A stretch of 64,000 bases of DNA, from assembly GCF_014137995.1 (NCBI RefSeq), contig NZ_JACGWV010000003.1, positions 744,001-808,000 of the forward strand, written 5' to 3'. Source of the stretch: Promicromonospora sukumoe (GTDB lineage: Bacteria > Actinomycetota > Actinomycetes > Actinomycetales > Cellulomonadaceae). A model generated the notes under the pieces. It was not told the DNA's origin. It searched no databases and saw nothing but the letters and a program-made list of their open reading frames with translations. Shown piece after piece: positions 34,609-41,988 of the stretch (positions within the stretch are counted from its first letter, which is position 1; each line of letters opens with the position of its first letter). The position numbers and the translations under genes were made by a program.

Positions 34609-36009
34609 TTAGGTGGGCCAGGCCGGGGAGAGGCGGACGACGTCGCCGATCACGATGATGGCCGGGGGTTTGACGCCCGCCGCCGCGGCGCGGGCCGCGA
34701 TCGTGGACAGCGTGCCGACCGTGACGCGCTGGCGCGGGCCGTAGCCGTCCTCGACGACGGCGGCCGGGGTGTCCGCCGGGCGGTCGTCGGTGATCAGCGC
34801 CGCCGCGGTGTCGGCCAGGTGGGTCACGCCCATGAGCAGCACGAGGGTGTGGTCGGGGCCGCCTGGGACGTTCGCCGCGCCGTCGTGCCCGGTCAGCACG
34901 CTGAAGCCGCGTGCGACGCCGCGGTGCGTCACCGGGATGCCGACCGCCGCGGGAACCGACACGGCCGACGTCACGCCCGGCACCACCTCGACCTCGACGC
35001 CCGCGTCGCGGCACGCCGCGAGCTCCTCGCCGCCCCGGCCGAACACGTACGGGTCGCCGCCCTTGAGCCGCACGACGTCGTGCCCCGCCAGCGCGTGCTG
35101 CACCAGCAGCGCGTTGATCTCGTGCTGCGGCACGGGGTGGTTGCCGCTCGTCTTGCCGACGTCGATCACCTCGACCTCGGGGGCGAGCTCCTCCAGCAGG
35201 GCGCGGGGGCCGAGCCGGTCCACGACGACGACGTCGGCCTGCGCCAGAACCGATCGACCGCGGGCCGTGATGAGGCCCGTGTCGCCGGGGCCGCCGCCGA
35301 CGAGCCAGACGCGGCCCGCGCGGGTTGAGCCGGCGCGGGTTGAGCCTGTCGAAACCTGGGTCTCGACAGGCTCGACCAGCGGGGCGGTCTCGACAGGCTC
35401 GACCAGCGGGGCGGTCTCGACAGGCTCGACCAGCGATTCCTTGCGCGGCCGGCGCCGGCGCAGCGGCAGGGTGCCCGAGGCGAGCTGGCCCGCGACCGCG
35501 TCCCGGATCGCCCGCGCACGCCGCGGGTCCCGGCCGGCGGTCACCGCGACGGTCACCTCGGCGTCGTCGGTCAGGGTGGTACGGGCGACGGCGGGGACCC
35601 ACGCGCTGCCCACAGACGCGTCGCCCGCGGTGACGCAGAAGATCCGGGCGCGCTCGGCGTCGTCGGCCACCTGGCGGTCCGTCGCGGCGGAACCCGTCGC
35701 GGTGTGCGCGAGCCACGCCCCGTCGAGGTCGCCCGTGCGGTACTCGCGCCGGACCCACTCGATCGTGCCCGGCTGCGGTTCGCCCGCGGGCCCGCTCAAA
35801 GGTTCGAGCGTCTCCGCCGCGACCGGGATCTCCTGCTCCCCGAGCACGGCGTGCGGCGCGACGACGCGCACGCGCGCCCCGGCGTCGACGAGCGAGTGGA
35901 CCCGGCGCGCGGCGACGGGTCCGCCGCCCACCACGACGACGAGCCGGCCCGCGACCTGGAGGCCCAGCGGATAGATCTGCGCGGCGTCGGACTGTGCGGC
36001 GTCAGACAT
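34609..36009 (-). CDS. cysG: Siroheme synthase, precorrin-2 dehydrogenase/uroporphyrinogen methyltransferase fusion
   Basis: A 466-residue fusion making siroheme for the sulfite reductase of the same operon. Residues about 1-190 are the CysG N-terminal part (GLQVAGRLVVVVGGGPVAARRVHSLVDAGARV; NAD-binding dehydrogenase/ferrochelatase). Residues about 232-466 are the SAM-dependent methyltransferase (VWLVGGGPGDTGLITARG, VVDRLG, RLKGGDPYVFGRGGEE, VPGVTS). The linker (about 191-230) is made of LVEPVETAP repeated three times plus VSTGSTRAGSTRAG, encoded by a dispersed DNA repeat. Its start overlaps the cysH stop by eight bases. Confidence 0.9.
   Translation of the reverse strand: MSDAAQSDAAQIYPLGLQVAGRLVVVVGGGPVAARRVHSLVDAGARVRVVAPHAVLGEQEIPVAAETLEPLSGPAGEPQPGTIEWVRREYRTGDLDGAWLAHTATGSAATDRQVADDAERARIFCVTAGDASVGSAWVPAVARTTLTDDAEVTVAVTAGRDPRRARAIRDAVAGQLASGTLPLRRRRPRKESLVEPVETAPLVEPVETAPLVEPVETQVSTGSTRAGSTRAGRVWLVGGGPGDTGLITARGRSVLAQADVVVVDRLGPRALLEELAPEVEVIDVGKTSGNHPVPQHEINALLVQHALAGHDVVRLKGGDPYVFGRGGEELAACRDAGVEVEVVPGVTSAVSVPAAVGIPVTHRGVARGFSVLTGHDGAANVPGGPDHTLVLLMGVTHLADTAAALITDDRPADTPAAVVEDGYGPRQRVTVGTLSTIAARAAAAGVKPPAIIVIGDVVRLSPAWPT
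35338..35435. repeat. Array of the dispersed coding repeat in cysG
   Basis: One inverted copy (GGTTGAGCCTGTCGAAACC, 35338-35356) is followed by three direct copies of GTCTCGACAGGCTCGACCAG at 35360, 35387 and 35414, an exact 27-bp period. As 27 is nine codons, the frame of cysG is kept and the interdomain linker reads LVEPVETAP in series. Confidence 0.92.
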
Positions 36010-36862
36010 GGAGACCGCACTCGTCCTTGTCGCGCCCGGCCCAGCGCCCGGAGCGCGCGTCCTGCCCCGGCAGCGGGCGCGCGGTGCAGGGCTCGCAGCC
36101 GACCGACGGGTAGCCGTCGGCCAGGAGCGGGTTGACCACGAGGCCGTGCCGGGCGGCGTAGTCGGCGACCTGCTCGTCGGACCAGGCGGCGATCGGGTTG
36201 ATCTTGACCACGCCGTTGCGCTCGTCCCAGGTGATGAGCGGCGCGTTGGCGCGGGCCGCCGTCTCGCTGCGGCGCACGCCCGTGGCCCACGCCTCGTAGC
36301 CCTGCAGGGCCTGCTTCATCGGCGCGACCTTGCGCATCGCGCAGCACGCCTCCGGGTCGCGGTCGTGCAGCCTCGGCCCGTACGCGGCGTCCTGCTCGGC
36401 GACGGTGAGCTCGGGGCGCACGTCCACGACGTTCACGTCCAGCTCGATGTCGACGGCGCCGCGCGTGCCGAGCGTCTCCGCGAAGTGGTAGCCCGTGTCG
36501 CCGAACAGCACGTCGACGAACGGGAGCTGCTGCGCCACGAGGTGCGACAGCACGGTGTCCTGCATCGAGGAGGCCACGGCCAGCCACGGGCCGAACTCGC
36601 GGACGGCCCAGGCGATGACGGCCTCGGCGTCCGCCTCGGGGCTGCCGGCCGAGGCGTGGAGCTGGGCCTGCCCGCGCTCCACGACGGCCCGCAGCTCCTC
36701 CGGCGTCCGACGGCGGCGCGTGGCCCGGGCGTCCCGGCGCGCGTCATGGATGCTCTCGCGGGCCGCCGCCCGGGCGCGGACCCGCGCGAGGCGCGGGTTC
36801 TCGCCCGGGACGAGCCCGGAGAGCCGGAGAGAGGAGGTCGGCGCCTCGTTGAGGGCCGTCAT
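36002..36862 (-). CDS. cysH: Adenylylsulfate (APS) reductase, assimilatory
   Basis: A 286-residue thioredoxin-dependent reductase of the PAPS/APS type. It has the ATP-pyrophosphatase-like fold (VASSMQDTVLSHLV, VLFGDTGYHF), the paired cysteines EACCAMRKV and CEPCTARPL that hold a [4Fe-4S] cluster, diagnostic of the APS-using bacterial form, and the catalytic Cys in the C-terminal DECGLHV. It produces sulfite for the upstream-encoded Sir. The ATG overlaps the sir stop (ATGA), and its own last codons overlap cysG. An Arg/Ala-rich N-terminal extension of about 50 residues is slightly longer than usual. Confidence 0.92.
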   Translation of the reverse strand: MTALNEAPTSSLRLSGLVPGENPRLARVRARAAARESIHDARRDARATRRRRTPEELRAVVERGQAQLHASAGSPEADAEAVIAWAVREFGPWLAVASSMQDTVLSHLVAQQLPFVDVLFGDTGYHFAETLGTRGAVDIELDVNVVDVRPELTVAEQDAAYGPRLHDRDPEACCAMRKVAPMKQALQGYEAWATGVRRSETAARANAPLITWDERNGVVKINPIAAWSDEQVADYAARHGLVVNPLLADGYPSVGCEPCTARPLPGQDARSGRWAGRDKDECGLHV

Positions 36863-38604
36863 CGGAGGGCCTCCTCGTCGGCGCGGTGCGCCCACTGGGC
36901 GAACGACTCCTCGCCGTCGTGGTCGGCGTCGTACCGGCGCACGACCCGCTCCACGTAGTCGCCGATGCCGTCGGCGGTCACCTTGAGCCCGCGCACGGTG
37001 CGCCCGAGCCCGGCGTCGTCCCGCTCCTCCGAGGTCAGGCCGCCGCCCAGGTGTACCTGGAAGCCGGGCACCTGGTTGCCGTCGTCGTCCATGACGAGCT
37101 GGCCCTTGAGGCCGATGTCGGCGGTCTGGATGCGGGCGCACGAGTTGGGGCAGCCGTTGACGTGCAGGCTCAGGGGCTTCAGGTTCGACAGGTCCCCGAG
37201 GCGCTCCTCGAGCTGCGTGATCGCAGCCGCCGACGTCGCCTTGGTCTCGACGATCGCGAGCTTGCAGTACTCGATGCCCGTGCAGGCGATGGTGTTGCGG
37301 CGGAAGGGGCTCGGCCGGGCCTGCAGGCCGAGCTCGGCCAGGCCCGTGATCAGGGGCTCGACCTGCTCCTGCTCGACGTCGAGCACCAGCAGCTTCTGGT
37401 GCGGCGTCAGGCGGACGCGGCTGCTGCCGTGCGCCTCGACGAGGTCGGCCAGCCGGGTCAGGGCCTCGCCCGAGACCCGCCCGACGGTCGGCGCGGCGCC
37501 GACGTAGAACCGGCCGTCGTGCTGCTCGTGCACGCCCACGTGGTCGCCGCGGTCGTCCAGCCCCAGGGAGGCGGGCGACGGCGGGGCGACGCCGTCGGGC
37601 AGCTCGTAGCCCAGGTACTCGTCCTGCAGCACCTGGCGGAACTTCTCCGTGCCCCAGTCGGCGAGCAGGAACTTCAGACGGGCCTTGTTGCGCAGCCGGC
37701 GGTAGCCGTAGTCGCGGAAGATCCGGATGACGCCGTGCCAGACGTCGGGCGCCTCCTGCTCCGTGACGAACACGCCCAGCCGCTCGGCGAGGCGCGGCGC
37801 CGTCGACAGGCCGCCGCCCACCCACAGGTCGTAGCCGATGCCGAGCTCCGGGTGGTCGACGGCGACGAAGGAGATGTCGTTGATCTCGTGCACGACGTCG
37901 AGGCTCGGGTGGCCGGTGATCGCCGACTTGAACTTGCGCGGCAGGTTGGCCAGGGCGGGATCGCCGATGAAGCGCTCCTGGATCTGCTCGATCACGGGCG
38001 TCGGGTCGATCAGCTCGTCCTTCGCGACGCCGGCGACCGGGCTGCCGAGGATGACGCGCGGCACGTCGCCGCAGGCCTCCGTGGTGCTCAGCCCCACGGC
38101 CTCCAGACGGCGCCAGATCTCCGGCACCGACTCGACCTCGATCCAGTGGAGCTGCAGGTTCTGCCGGTCGGTGATGTCCGCCGACCCGCGGCCGAACTCC
38201 GTGCTGATGCCCGCGATGGTGCGCAGCTGCTCGGTGGTCAGCGCGCCGCCGTCGATCCGGACGCGCAGCATGAAGAACTTGTCCTCGAGCTCGTGCGGCT
38301 CCAGCGTGGCCGTCTTGCCGCCGTCGATCCCGGGCTTGCGCTGCGTGTACAGGCCCCACCAGCGGAACCGGCCGTGCAGGTCGTCGCCGGGGATCGAGTC
38401 GAAGCCGTCCTTGGCGTAGACCTGTTCGATGCGGTCGCGGACCGCCAGCGGGTCCGACTCCTGCTTGAACTCCTCGTTGTGGTTCAGCGGTGCGGTGCCG
38501 TCGACCTTCCACTGGCCGTTCGGGCGGGCGGGGCGCTTCGACGTCGTGGGCGTGCGCCGTGCAGGGGTGCGGGTCTCGGGCGGGGTGGGGGCCGTGTTCA
38601 CCAT
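36859..38604 (-). CDS. sir: Ferredoxin-dependent sulfite reductase (NirA/Sir type)
   Basis: A 581-residue siroheme enzyme reducing sulfite to sulfide. The repeated ferrodoxin-like halves are visible (MLRVRIDGGALTTEQLRTIAG, GRFYVGAAPTVGRVSGEALTRLADL), with the siroheme/[4Fe-4S] cysteines in TIACTGIEYCKLA and NGCPNSCARIQ. This arrangement matches mycobacterial NirA-type sulfite reductases rather than nitrite reductases, and the cysH-cysG neighbours support sulfite as substrate. AGGA stands upstream of the ATG. A 156-base leader with hairpins lies between it and a Cys-rich upstream peptide, suggesting attenuation by cysteine supply. Confidence 0.92.
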   Translation of the reverse strand: MVNTAPTPPETRTPARRTPTTSKRPARPNGQWKVDGTAPLNHNEEFKQESDPLAVRDRIEQVYAKDGFDSIPGDDLHGRFRWWGLYTQRKPGIDGGKTATLEPHELEDKFFMLRVRIDGGALTTEQLRTIAGISTEFGRGSADITDRQNLQLHWIEVESVPEIWRRLEAVGLSTTEACGDVPRVILGSPVAGVAKDELIDPTPVIEQIQERFIGDPALANLPRKFKSAITGHPSLDVVHEINDISFVAVDHPELGIGYDLWVGGGLSTAPRLAERLGVFVTEQEAPDVWHGVIRIFRDYGYRRLRNKARLKFLLADWGTEKFRQVLQDEYLGYELPDGVAPPSPASLGLDDRGDHVGVHEQHDGRFYVGAAPTVGRVSGEALTRLADLVEAHGSSRVRLTPHQKLLVLDVEQEQVEPLITGLAELGLQARPSPFRRNTIACTGIEYCKLAIVETKATSAAAITQLEERLGDLSNLKPLSLHVNGCPNSCARIQTADIGLKGQLVMDDDGNQVPGFQVHLGGGLTSEERDDAGLGRTVRGLKVTADGIGDYVERVVRRYDADHDGEESFAQWAHRADEEALR

Positions 38605-38708
38605 GTGCGGGGTCCTGTTCGTGCGGGGCGCGCGGGCGTGGAACGTGCTGGGGGAGTGGTGCGCGACGTACGGGCACAGGAGGCCGTTTCCCGGGGATGA
38701 CCAGGGAC

Positions 38709-38738
38709 TCAGCGCTGCGGGCCGGCGGCGCGCGCTGA
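38709..38738 (-). promoter_or_regulatory. Hairpin between the leader peptide and sir
   Basis: TCAGCGC (38709-38715) pairs with GCGCTGA (38732-38738) around a GC-rich 16-base loop that can itself fold (GGCCGGC). It lies 23 bases after the stop codon of the Cys-rich leader peptide, a suitable place for a translation-dependent attenuator. No T-run follows, so any termination would be factor-dependent, or the effect could be on translation. Confidence 0.45.
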
Positions 38739-38760
38739 CCTTGCGGGTGCGAGGGGCGCG

Positions 38761-38865
38761 TCAGGGCTGACAGCTGCGACAGCGGTCGCAGGCACAGGTC
38801 GGCATGGCACACATGGGCATCTCGTGACGCCGTGTCACGAGGGAGATGCGCGCTGCCTTGGTCAT
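38761..38865 (-). CDS. Cysteine-rich leader peptide of the sir-cysH-cysG operon
   Basis: A 34-codon reading frame too short for usual gene callers. It translates as MTKAARISLVTRRHEMPMCA followed by MPTCACDRCRSCQP, with five Cys among 14 residues near the end. Actinobacteria commonly carry such 'putative leader peptides' with an LVxRRH core and clustered Cys before sulfur-assimilation genes, where ribosome stalling at Cys codons is thought to couple expression to cysteine supply. Position (156 bases before sir, same strand), the VTRRH core and the Cys cluster all fit. There is no clear Shine-Dalgarno; an internal GTG could also start it. Confidence 0.8.
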   Translation of the reverse strand: MTKAARISLVTRRHEMPMCAMPTCACDRCRSCQP

Positions 38866-38903
38866 GGCGAAGACGGTAACCGCGGCTCAGAACGGACGGA
38901 AGA

Positions 38904-38940
38904 CCATGTCCATATAGTGGATGTCTATTGGGTGCATCAA
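38904..38940 (-). promoter_or_regulatory. Probable promoter of the sir operon
   Basis: On the minus strand TTGATG (38940-38935) is followed after 18 bases by TATATG (38916-38911), giving a start near 38904 and a leader of about 40 bases before the Cys-rich peptide. The -10 area overlaps an inverted repeat, TCCA-N5-TGGA (TCCACTATATGGA), possibly an operator. The region is clearly AT-rich relative to its surroundings. Confidence 0.5.
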
Positions 38941-39039
38941 TGTTGCCTATGTATTTCCCTACCTAAAGGGTCGGGAATTCGGGCTGGTGGCCGTCGTCGC
39001 CTGGAGGCGGGGCGGCGCGGGTCGGCGGTTGGCGGGTCC

Positions 39040-39103
39040 CCTTCGAGACCTAGGTTTGTTCGCTTTGCGGCGCTCCAAAGCGAAGAAACCTAGGTCTCGA
39101 AGG
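39040..39103. repeat. Palindromic hairpin, family D, copy 3
   Basis: Arms of 28 nt (39040-39067 and 39076-39103), starting CCTTCGAGACCTAGGTTTGT, with one mismatch and an eight-base loop. Unlike the other copies it lies between divergent genes, so it is unlikely to serve only as a terminator. Confidence 0.9.
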
Positions 39104-39234
39104 AGGGTGTGGCCGGGCGGTTGCGAGGGGCGTGCGACGGCGGCCGGCGGGTGGGCTCGTGAAAATTGTCACTAACGTCCCGGGGGCGCGGTTTACGGCC
39201 GTTTCGAACCCCTGCCGCGGATAGGCTGACCAGC

Positions 39235-39588
39235 ATGGAGTTCCTTTACAACGTCTTCGTGTTCCTGCACTTCGCGAGCTGGGCCCTGGTCTTCGGCGGG
39301 TCGATCGCGTCGCTGCGCACCAAGGCCCTCTACAAGGGGGTCTCGCACGGCGCCATGGGTGCCGTCGTGGCGGGCGTCATCATGGTCGGCATCGCGGAGA
39401 TGGCCGGCCTCTGGGACGACGGCGGTCCGTCGATGGCGAAGATCGGCGTGAAGCTGATCATCGCGCTCGCCGTCGCCGTGGTCGCCGTGATCGCGGTCCG
39501 CAAGGGCGAGAACGTCTCGCAGGGCCTCAAGGGCTCCGTGCTCGGGCTCACCCTGGTGAACATCGCGGTCGCGGTGTTCTGGAACTGA
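39235..39588 (+). CDS. Small polytopic membrane protein, unknown function
   Basis: A 117-residue protein with four predicted helices (FLYNVFVFLHFASWALVFGGS, HGAMGAVVAGVIMVGIAEMAG, IGVKLIIALAVAVVAVIAVRKG and SVLGLTLVNIAVAVFW). The pattern of small residues in helices two and four is common in actinobacterial proteins of unknown role; I do not recognise a family with a function. TAGGCT (39222-39227) stands seven bases before the ATG, supporting this start and a leaderless mRNA. It converges on the arylamine acetyltransferase with a 25-base gap. Confidence 0.72.
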   Translation: MEFLYNVFVFLHFASWALVFGGSIASLRTKALYKGVSHGAMGAVVAGVIMVGIAEMAGLWDDGGPSMAKIGVKLIIALAVAVVAVIAVRKGENVSQGLKGSVLGLTLVNIAVAVFWN

Positions 39589-39613
39589 CCTTCTTCAGCC
39601 GGGAAGCAGACCG

Positions 39614-40456
39614 CTAGCGGCTCGCCACCCAGGCGTGGTGCGCCGTGAGGCTGCGGTCGAACAGGCCGCGCAAGGCGTCGTCGTCGATGCCGTCCAGTGC
39701 GATGCCGAGCGACCGCAGCCCGTCCCGCCAGTCGTCGTACGTCGTCAGCTCGACCCGCTCGGGCCGCGCGCCGGTCCGGATGAACAGGCAGCCGCGCAAC
39801 GTCTCCGCGGCGTCGGGCAGACGGCGTTGCACCACCAGCGTGCGGGCGTACGCCCCGCCGTCGGGCGCGGTCAGCCGGCGGTGGGCGGCGTCCGCGCGCT
39901 CCGGCGTGAGCACCTCGTCGAAGAGGTCGACGGCGCCGAAGCTGCCCTGGGCGTCGTGGTGGAACGTCCAGCCGCCGTCGCGCACCTCCAGCCGGTAGGT
40001 GAACGGGCCCTGCCGGTACTTGCCCGCGACGAGGGGGAGCGGCTCGTGCAGGCCGTCGCCGCAGCCGACGTCGGGCCACCAGACGCCGCCCGGGTTGTCC
40101 TCGGTCGGCAGGCCGCGCACCGACAGCGCCAGGTGCCCGACGTACGGGTCCCGGCGCTCGGCCTCGGAGTCCCAGTTGTGGCCCCACGCAGGGACGACGT
40201 CGTACCCGAGCGCCCGCAGCGCCGCCGTCAGGATGCCGTTGTGGTGGAAGCAGTACCCCGCGTTGCCGCCCGCCGCGACGCGCGCCAGGGTCGACGTCGC
40301 GTCGATGGCGGGCGGGTCGCCGAGCATGGTGTGCAGGTTCTCGTAAGGGATGCGCTCGGCGTGCCGCCGGTGGATCTCGGCCAGCGTGCCGGCCGTCGCG
40401 GGCGGCCGCTCGTCCAGGCCCAGCCGGGTCAGGTAGCCGGCCGCCTCGTGCGTCAT
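39614..40456 (-). CDS. Arylamine N-acetyltransferase
   Basis: A 280-residue NAT enzyme transferring acetyl or other acyl groups from CoA to aromatic amines. The catalytic triad is visible: Cys in GGNAGYCFHHNG, His in PYVGHLALSV, Asp in PDVGCGDGLHEPL. The N-terminal helical part includes AERIPYENLHTMLGDPP. In actinobacteria such enzymes act on drugs or in lipid and natural-product pathways; no clue here. TATCCT at 40464-40469 on the minus strand stands seven bases before the ATG, indicating a leaderless mRNA. It is divergent from the DUF456 gene across 60 bases. Confidence 0.9.
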   Translation of the reverse strand: MTHEAAGYLTRLGLDERPPATAGTLAEIHRRHAERIPYENLHTMLGDPPAIDATSTLARVAAGGNAGYCFHHNGILTAALRALGYDVVPAWGHNWDSEAERRDPYVGHLALSVRGLPTEDNPGGVWWPDVGCGDGLHEPLPLVAGKYRQGPFTYRLEVRDGGWTFHHDAQGSFGAVDLFDEVLTPERADAAHRRLTAPDGGAYARTLVVQRRLPDAAETLRGCLFIRTGARPERVELTTYDDWRDGLRSLGIALDGIDDDALRGLFDRSLTAHHAWVASR

Positions 40457-40516
40457 GCCGAGCAGGATATACACCCGCTTTGTGTCCGATTTGCTCCAGC
40501 AGGCTAGTGTGCGGCC

Positions 40517-40999
40517 GTGGACGTTTGGGCAGAGGTACTCGTCGGTGTGGCAATCCTGGTCGGACTCATCGGCATCGTGGTCCAGGTGCTGCCCGGGGCG
40601 GTGCTCGTGCTCGGCGGCATCCTGGTGTGGGCCATCTTCACCGGCGGCGTCGAGGCGTGGGTCGTGTTCGGCATCGCCGCCGCCGCCATCGCGATCGCCG
40701 AGGTCGCGCAGTGGCTCATCGCGGGCAAGCACCTGCGCAAGGCGAACGTGCCGTGGCTGACCCTGGCCGTGGGCGGCATCGCGGGCATCATCGGCTTCTT
40801 CGTGATCCCGGTGCTCGGCCTGTTCCTGTTCTTCGTCGGCGCGATCTTCCTGATGGAGTGGGCGCGGCACCGCGAGGTCCCGGCGGCGTGGGCCTCCACC
40901 AAGGCCGCCGTCCAGGCCACGCTGATCACGATCGGCGTGCAGCTCGTCGGCTCGCTGGTCGCGGCGGGCACGTGGGTCGTGGGCCTCTTCTTCACCTGA
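40517..40999 (+). CDS. DUF456 membrane protein
   Basis: A 160-residue protein made almost entirely of membrane helices, matching DUF456: paired Gly-rich hairpin helices with IGIVVQVLPGAVLVLGGILVWAI and AGIIGFFVIPVLGLFLFFVGAIFLMEW, the P-G and P-x-x-G breaks being typical. Role unknown. The GTG start has TAGTGT at 40505-40510, six bases upstream. Downstream lie two copies of a 73-nt palindrome before the convergent thioesterase gene. Confidence 0.8.
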   Translation: MDVWAEVLVGVAILVGLIGIVVQVLPGAVLVLGGILVWAIFTGGVEAWVVFGIAAAAIAIAEVAQWLIAGKHLRKANVPWLTLAVGGIAGIIGFFVIPVLGLFLFFVGAIFLMEWARHREVPAAWASTKAAVQATLITIGVQLVGSLVAAGTWVVGLFFT

Positions 41000-41072
41000 C
41001 GACGCCGGGCTGCCGCGGCGCTTGGGCCGACGACGCCGGGCTGGTCGAGGCGTCGCCGTCGGCCGCCGCGAG

Positions 41073-41145
41073 AGTGCGCTTCTACCCCGTCATTGCGCCC
41101 GGAAACAGCGTGATTCCGGGCCCAATGGCTGGGTAGAAGCGCACT
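41073..41145. repeat. Palindromic hairpin, family E, copy 1
   Basis: A 73-nt near-perfect palindrome. The outer arms AGTGCGCTTCTACCC and complement pair over 15 bases; after a small bulge the inner arms (CATTGCGCCCGGAA) pair over 14 bases with one mismatch, leaving a nine-base loop. Confidence 0.9.
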
Positions 41146-41244
41146 GTTGCGTTGCGGCGGCGCGGGCTGGTGCGGGCCGGCGCGCGCTCCGCGGGCCGAT
41201 GACGCCGGGCTGGTCGCGGCCGCCCTGGCCAGGTCGCGGCGACG

Positions 41245-41317
41245 GTGCGCTTCTACCCAGTCATTGCGCCCCGAAACAGTGTGATTCCGGGCCTAATGGC
41301 GGGGTAGAAGCGCACCT
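41245..41317. repeat. Palindromic hairpin, family E, copy 2
   Basis: Same length and structure as copy 1, 172 bases downstream, with outer arms GGTGCGCTTCTACCC and complement. A few substitutions in the inner stem reduce pairing. Confidence 0.9.
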
Positions 41318-41388
41318 TTGCGTTGGGGGCGGGCCGGGGCGCGGCGGGGCCAGCCGGCGCGGGCGCGCTCCGGGGGCCGACGACGGCG

Positions 41389-41964
41389 TCAGGCCTGCGG
41401 CGTCGGCGTCGGGAGGTCGAAGATCAGCAGGGTGCTCGACGCCGTTGCGACCACCGCGCCCGTCGCGTCCCGGACCACGCCCTCGGTGAAGCCGACGCGG
41501 GAGCCTGCCTTGACCACGGTGCCCTCGGCGCTGAGCGGCCCGCCGCCGCCGCGCACGGCCTTGACGTAGCTGACCTTGATCTCGATCGAGGTGTAGCCCT
41601 TGCCCTGCGGCAGCACCGACTGGATGGCGCAGCCGCACACCGTGTCGAGCAGCGTGCAGAGCACGCCGCCGTGGATGGTGCCGATCGGGTTGTAGCCGGA
41701 CTCGTCGGGCGTGCACCGGAAGGTCACGCGCCCCTCCTCGACCTCGTCGATGTCGAGGCCGAAGTGCGAGGCGATGGGCGGCGGCGGGATGAGGCCGTCG
41801 CGCATCCGGCGCAGGAACTCGACGCCGGACATCAGCGGCGCCTGTGCCGCGGTCTGGATCGGGTCGTACCAGGTCAGGTCGCGGCTGCGCGGTGCGCCCC
41901 AGGCCTCGTGCGCGCTGGTGGCCTCGTGAGCGTCGGGCGCGTCGGTCTGCTGTGTTTCGGACAT
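41389..41964 (-). CDS. PaaI-like hotdog thioesterase
   Basis: A 191-residue protein of the PaaI/YdiI acyl-CoA thioesterase family. The hotdog helix and catalytic region are in YNPIGTIHGGVLCTLLDTVCGCAIQS (HGG motif and Asp), followed by YTSIEIKVSYVKAV. An N-terminal acidic tail of about 35 residues precedes the fold. It hydrolyses acyl- or aryl-CoA thioesters; the specific substrate is not evident. TACCCT at 41977-41972 stands seven bases before the ATG, and this box overlaps the -10 box of the divergent peptidase. Confidence 0.85.
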   Translation of the reverse strand: MSETQQTDAPDAHEATSAHEAWGAPRSRDLTWYDPIQTAAQAPLMSGVEFLRRMRDGLIPPPPIASHFGLDIDEVEEGRVTFRCTPDESGYNPIGTIHGGVLCTLLDTVCGCAIQSVLPQGKGYTSIEIKVSYVKAVRGGGGPLSAEGTVVKAGSRVGFTEGVVRDATGAVVATASSTLLIFDLPTPTPQA

Positions 41965-41988
41965 GTTCGCAAGGGTAATGTCCGGGTC
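41965..41988. promoter_or_regulatory. Overlapping divergent -10 boxes
   Basis: The two start codons are only 24 bases apart. AGGGTA (41972-41977), read on the minus strand as TACCCT, serves the thioesterase; TAATGT (41976-41981) serves the S9 peptidase. The boxes share two base pairs, and each lies seven bases from its start codon, so the two leaderless promoters should compete for RNA polymerase. Confidence 0.75.

Larger units (their letters stand above)
38605..39234. other. 630-bp control region upstream of sir
   Basis: Divergent gap between sir and a small membrane-protein gene. From right to left it holds the leaderless promoter of the latter, palindrome family D copy 3 (39040-39103), an AT-rich promoter for sir near 38905-38940, the Cys-rich leader peptide (38761-38865) and hairpin-forming sequence before sir. 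The segment 38940-39035 shows nothing recognisable. Confidence 0.7.
41000..41388. other. 389-bp intergenic region with a duplicated palindrome unit
   Basis: No gene seen. The region is a tandem duplication of a unit about 170 bp long, each starting near GCCGACGACGCCGGGCTGGT (41028 and, with changes, 41191) and each containing a 73-nt palindrome (41073-41145 and 41245-41317). The start of a third unit (GGGCCGACGACGGCG) overlaps the 3' end of the thioesterase gene. It lies between convergent genes. Confidence 0.75.

Noticed and set aside
35338-35435. CRISPR-like array in cysG
   Set aside because: The units repeat without unique spacers of constant length, stay in the reading frame and have relatives scattered in other genes; no cas genes are near.
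36859-38604. Assimilatory nitrite reductase
   Set aside because: Sequence is of the NirA/Sir group, but fused operon context with APS reductase and siroheme synthase, plus the Cys-rich leader, favours sulfite reductase. No nitrate genes are near.
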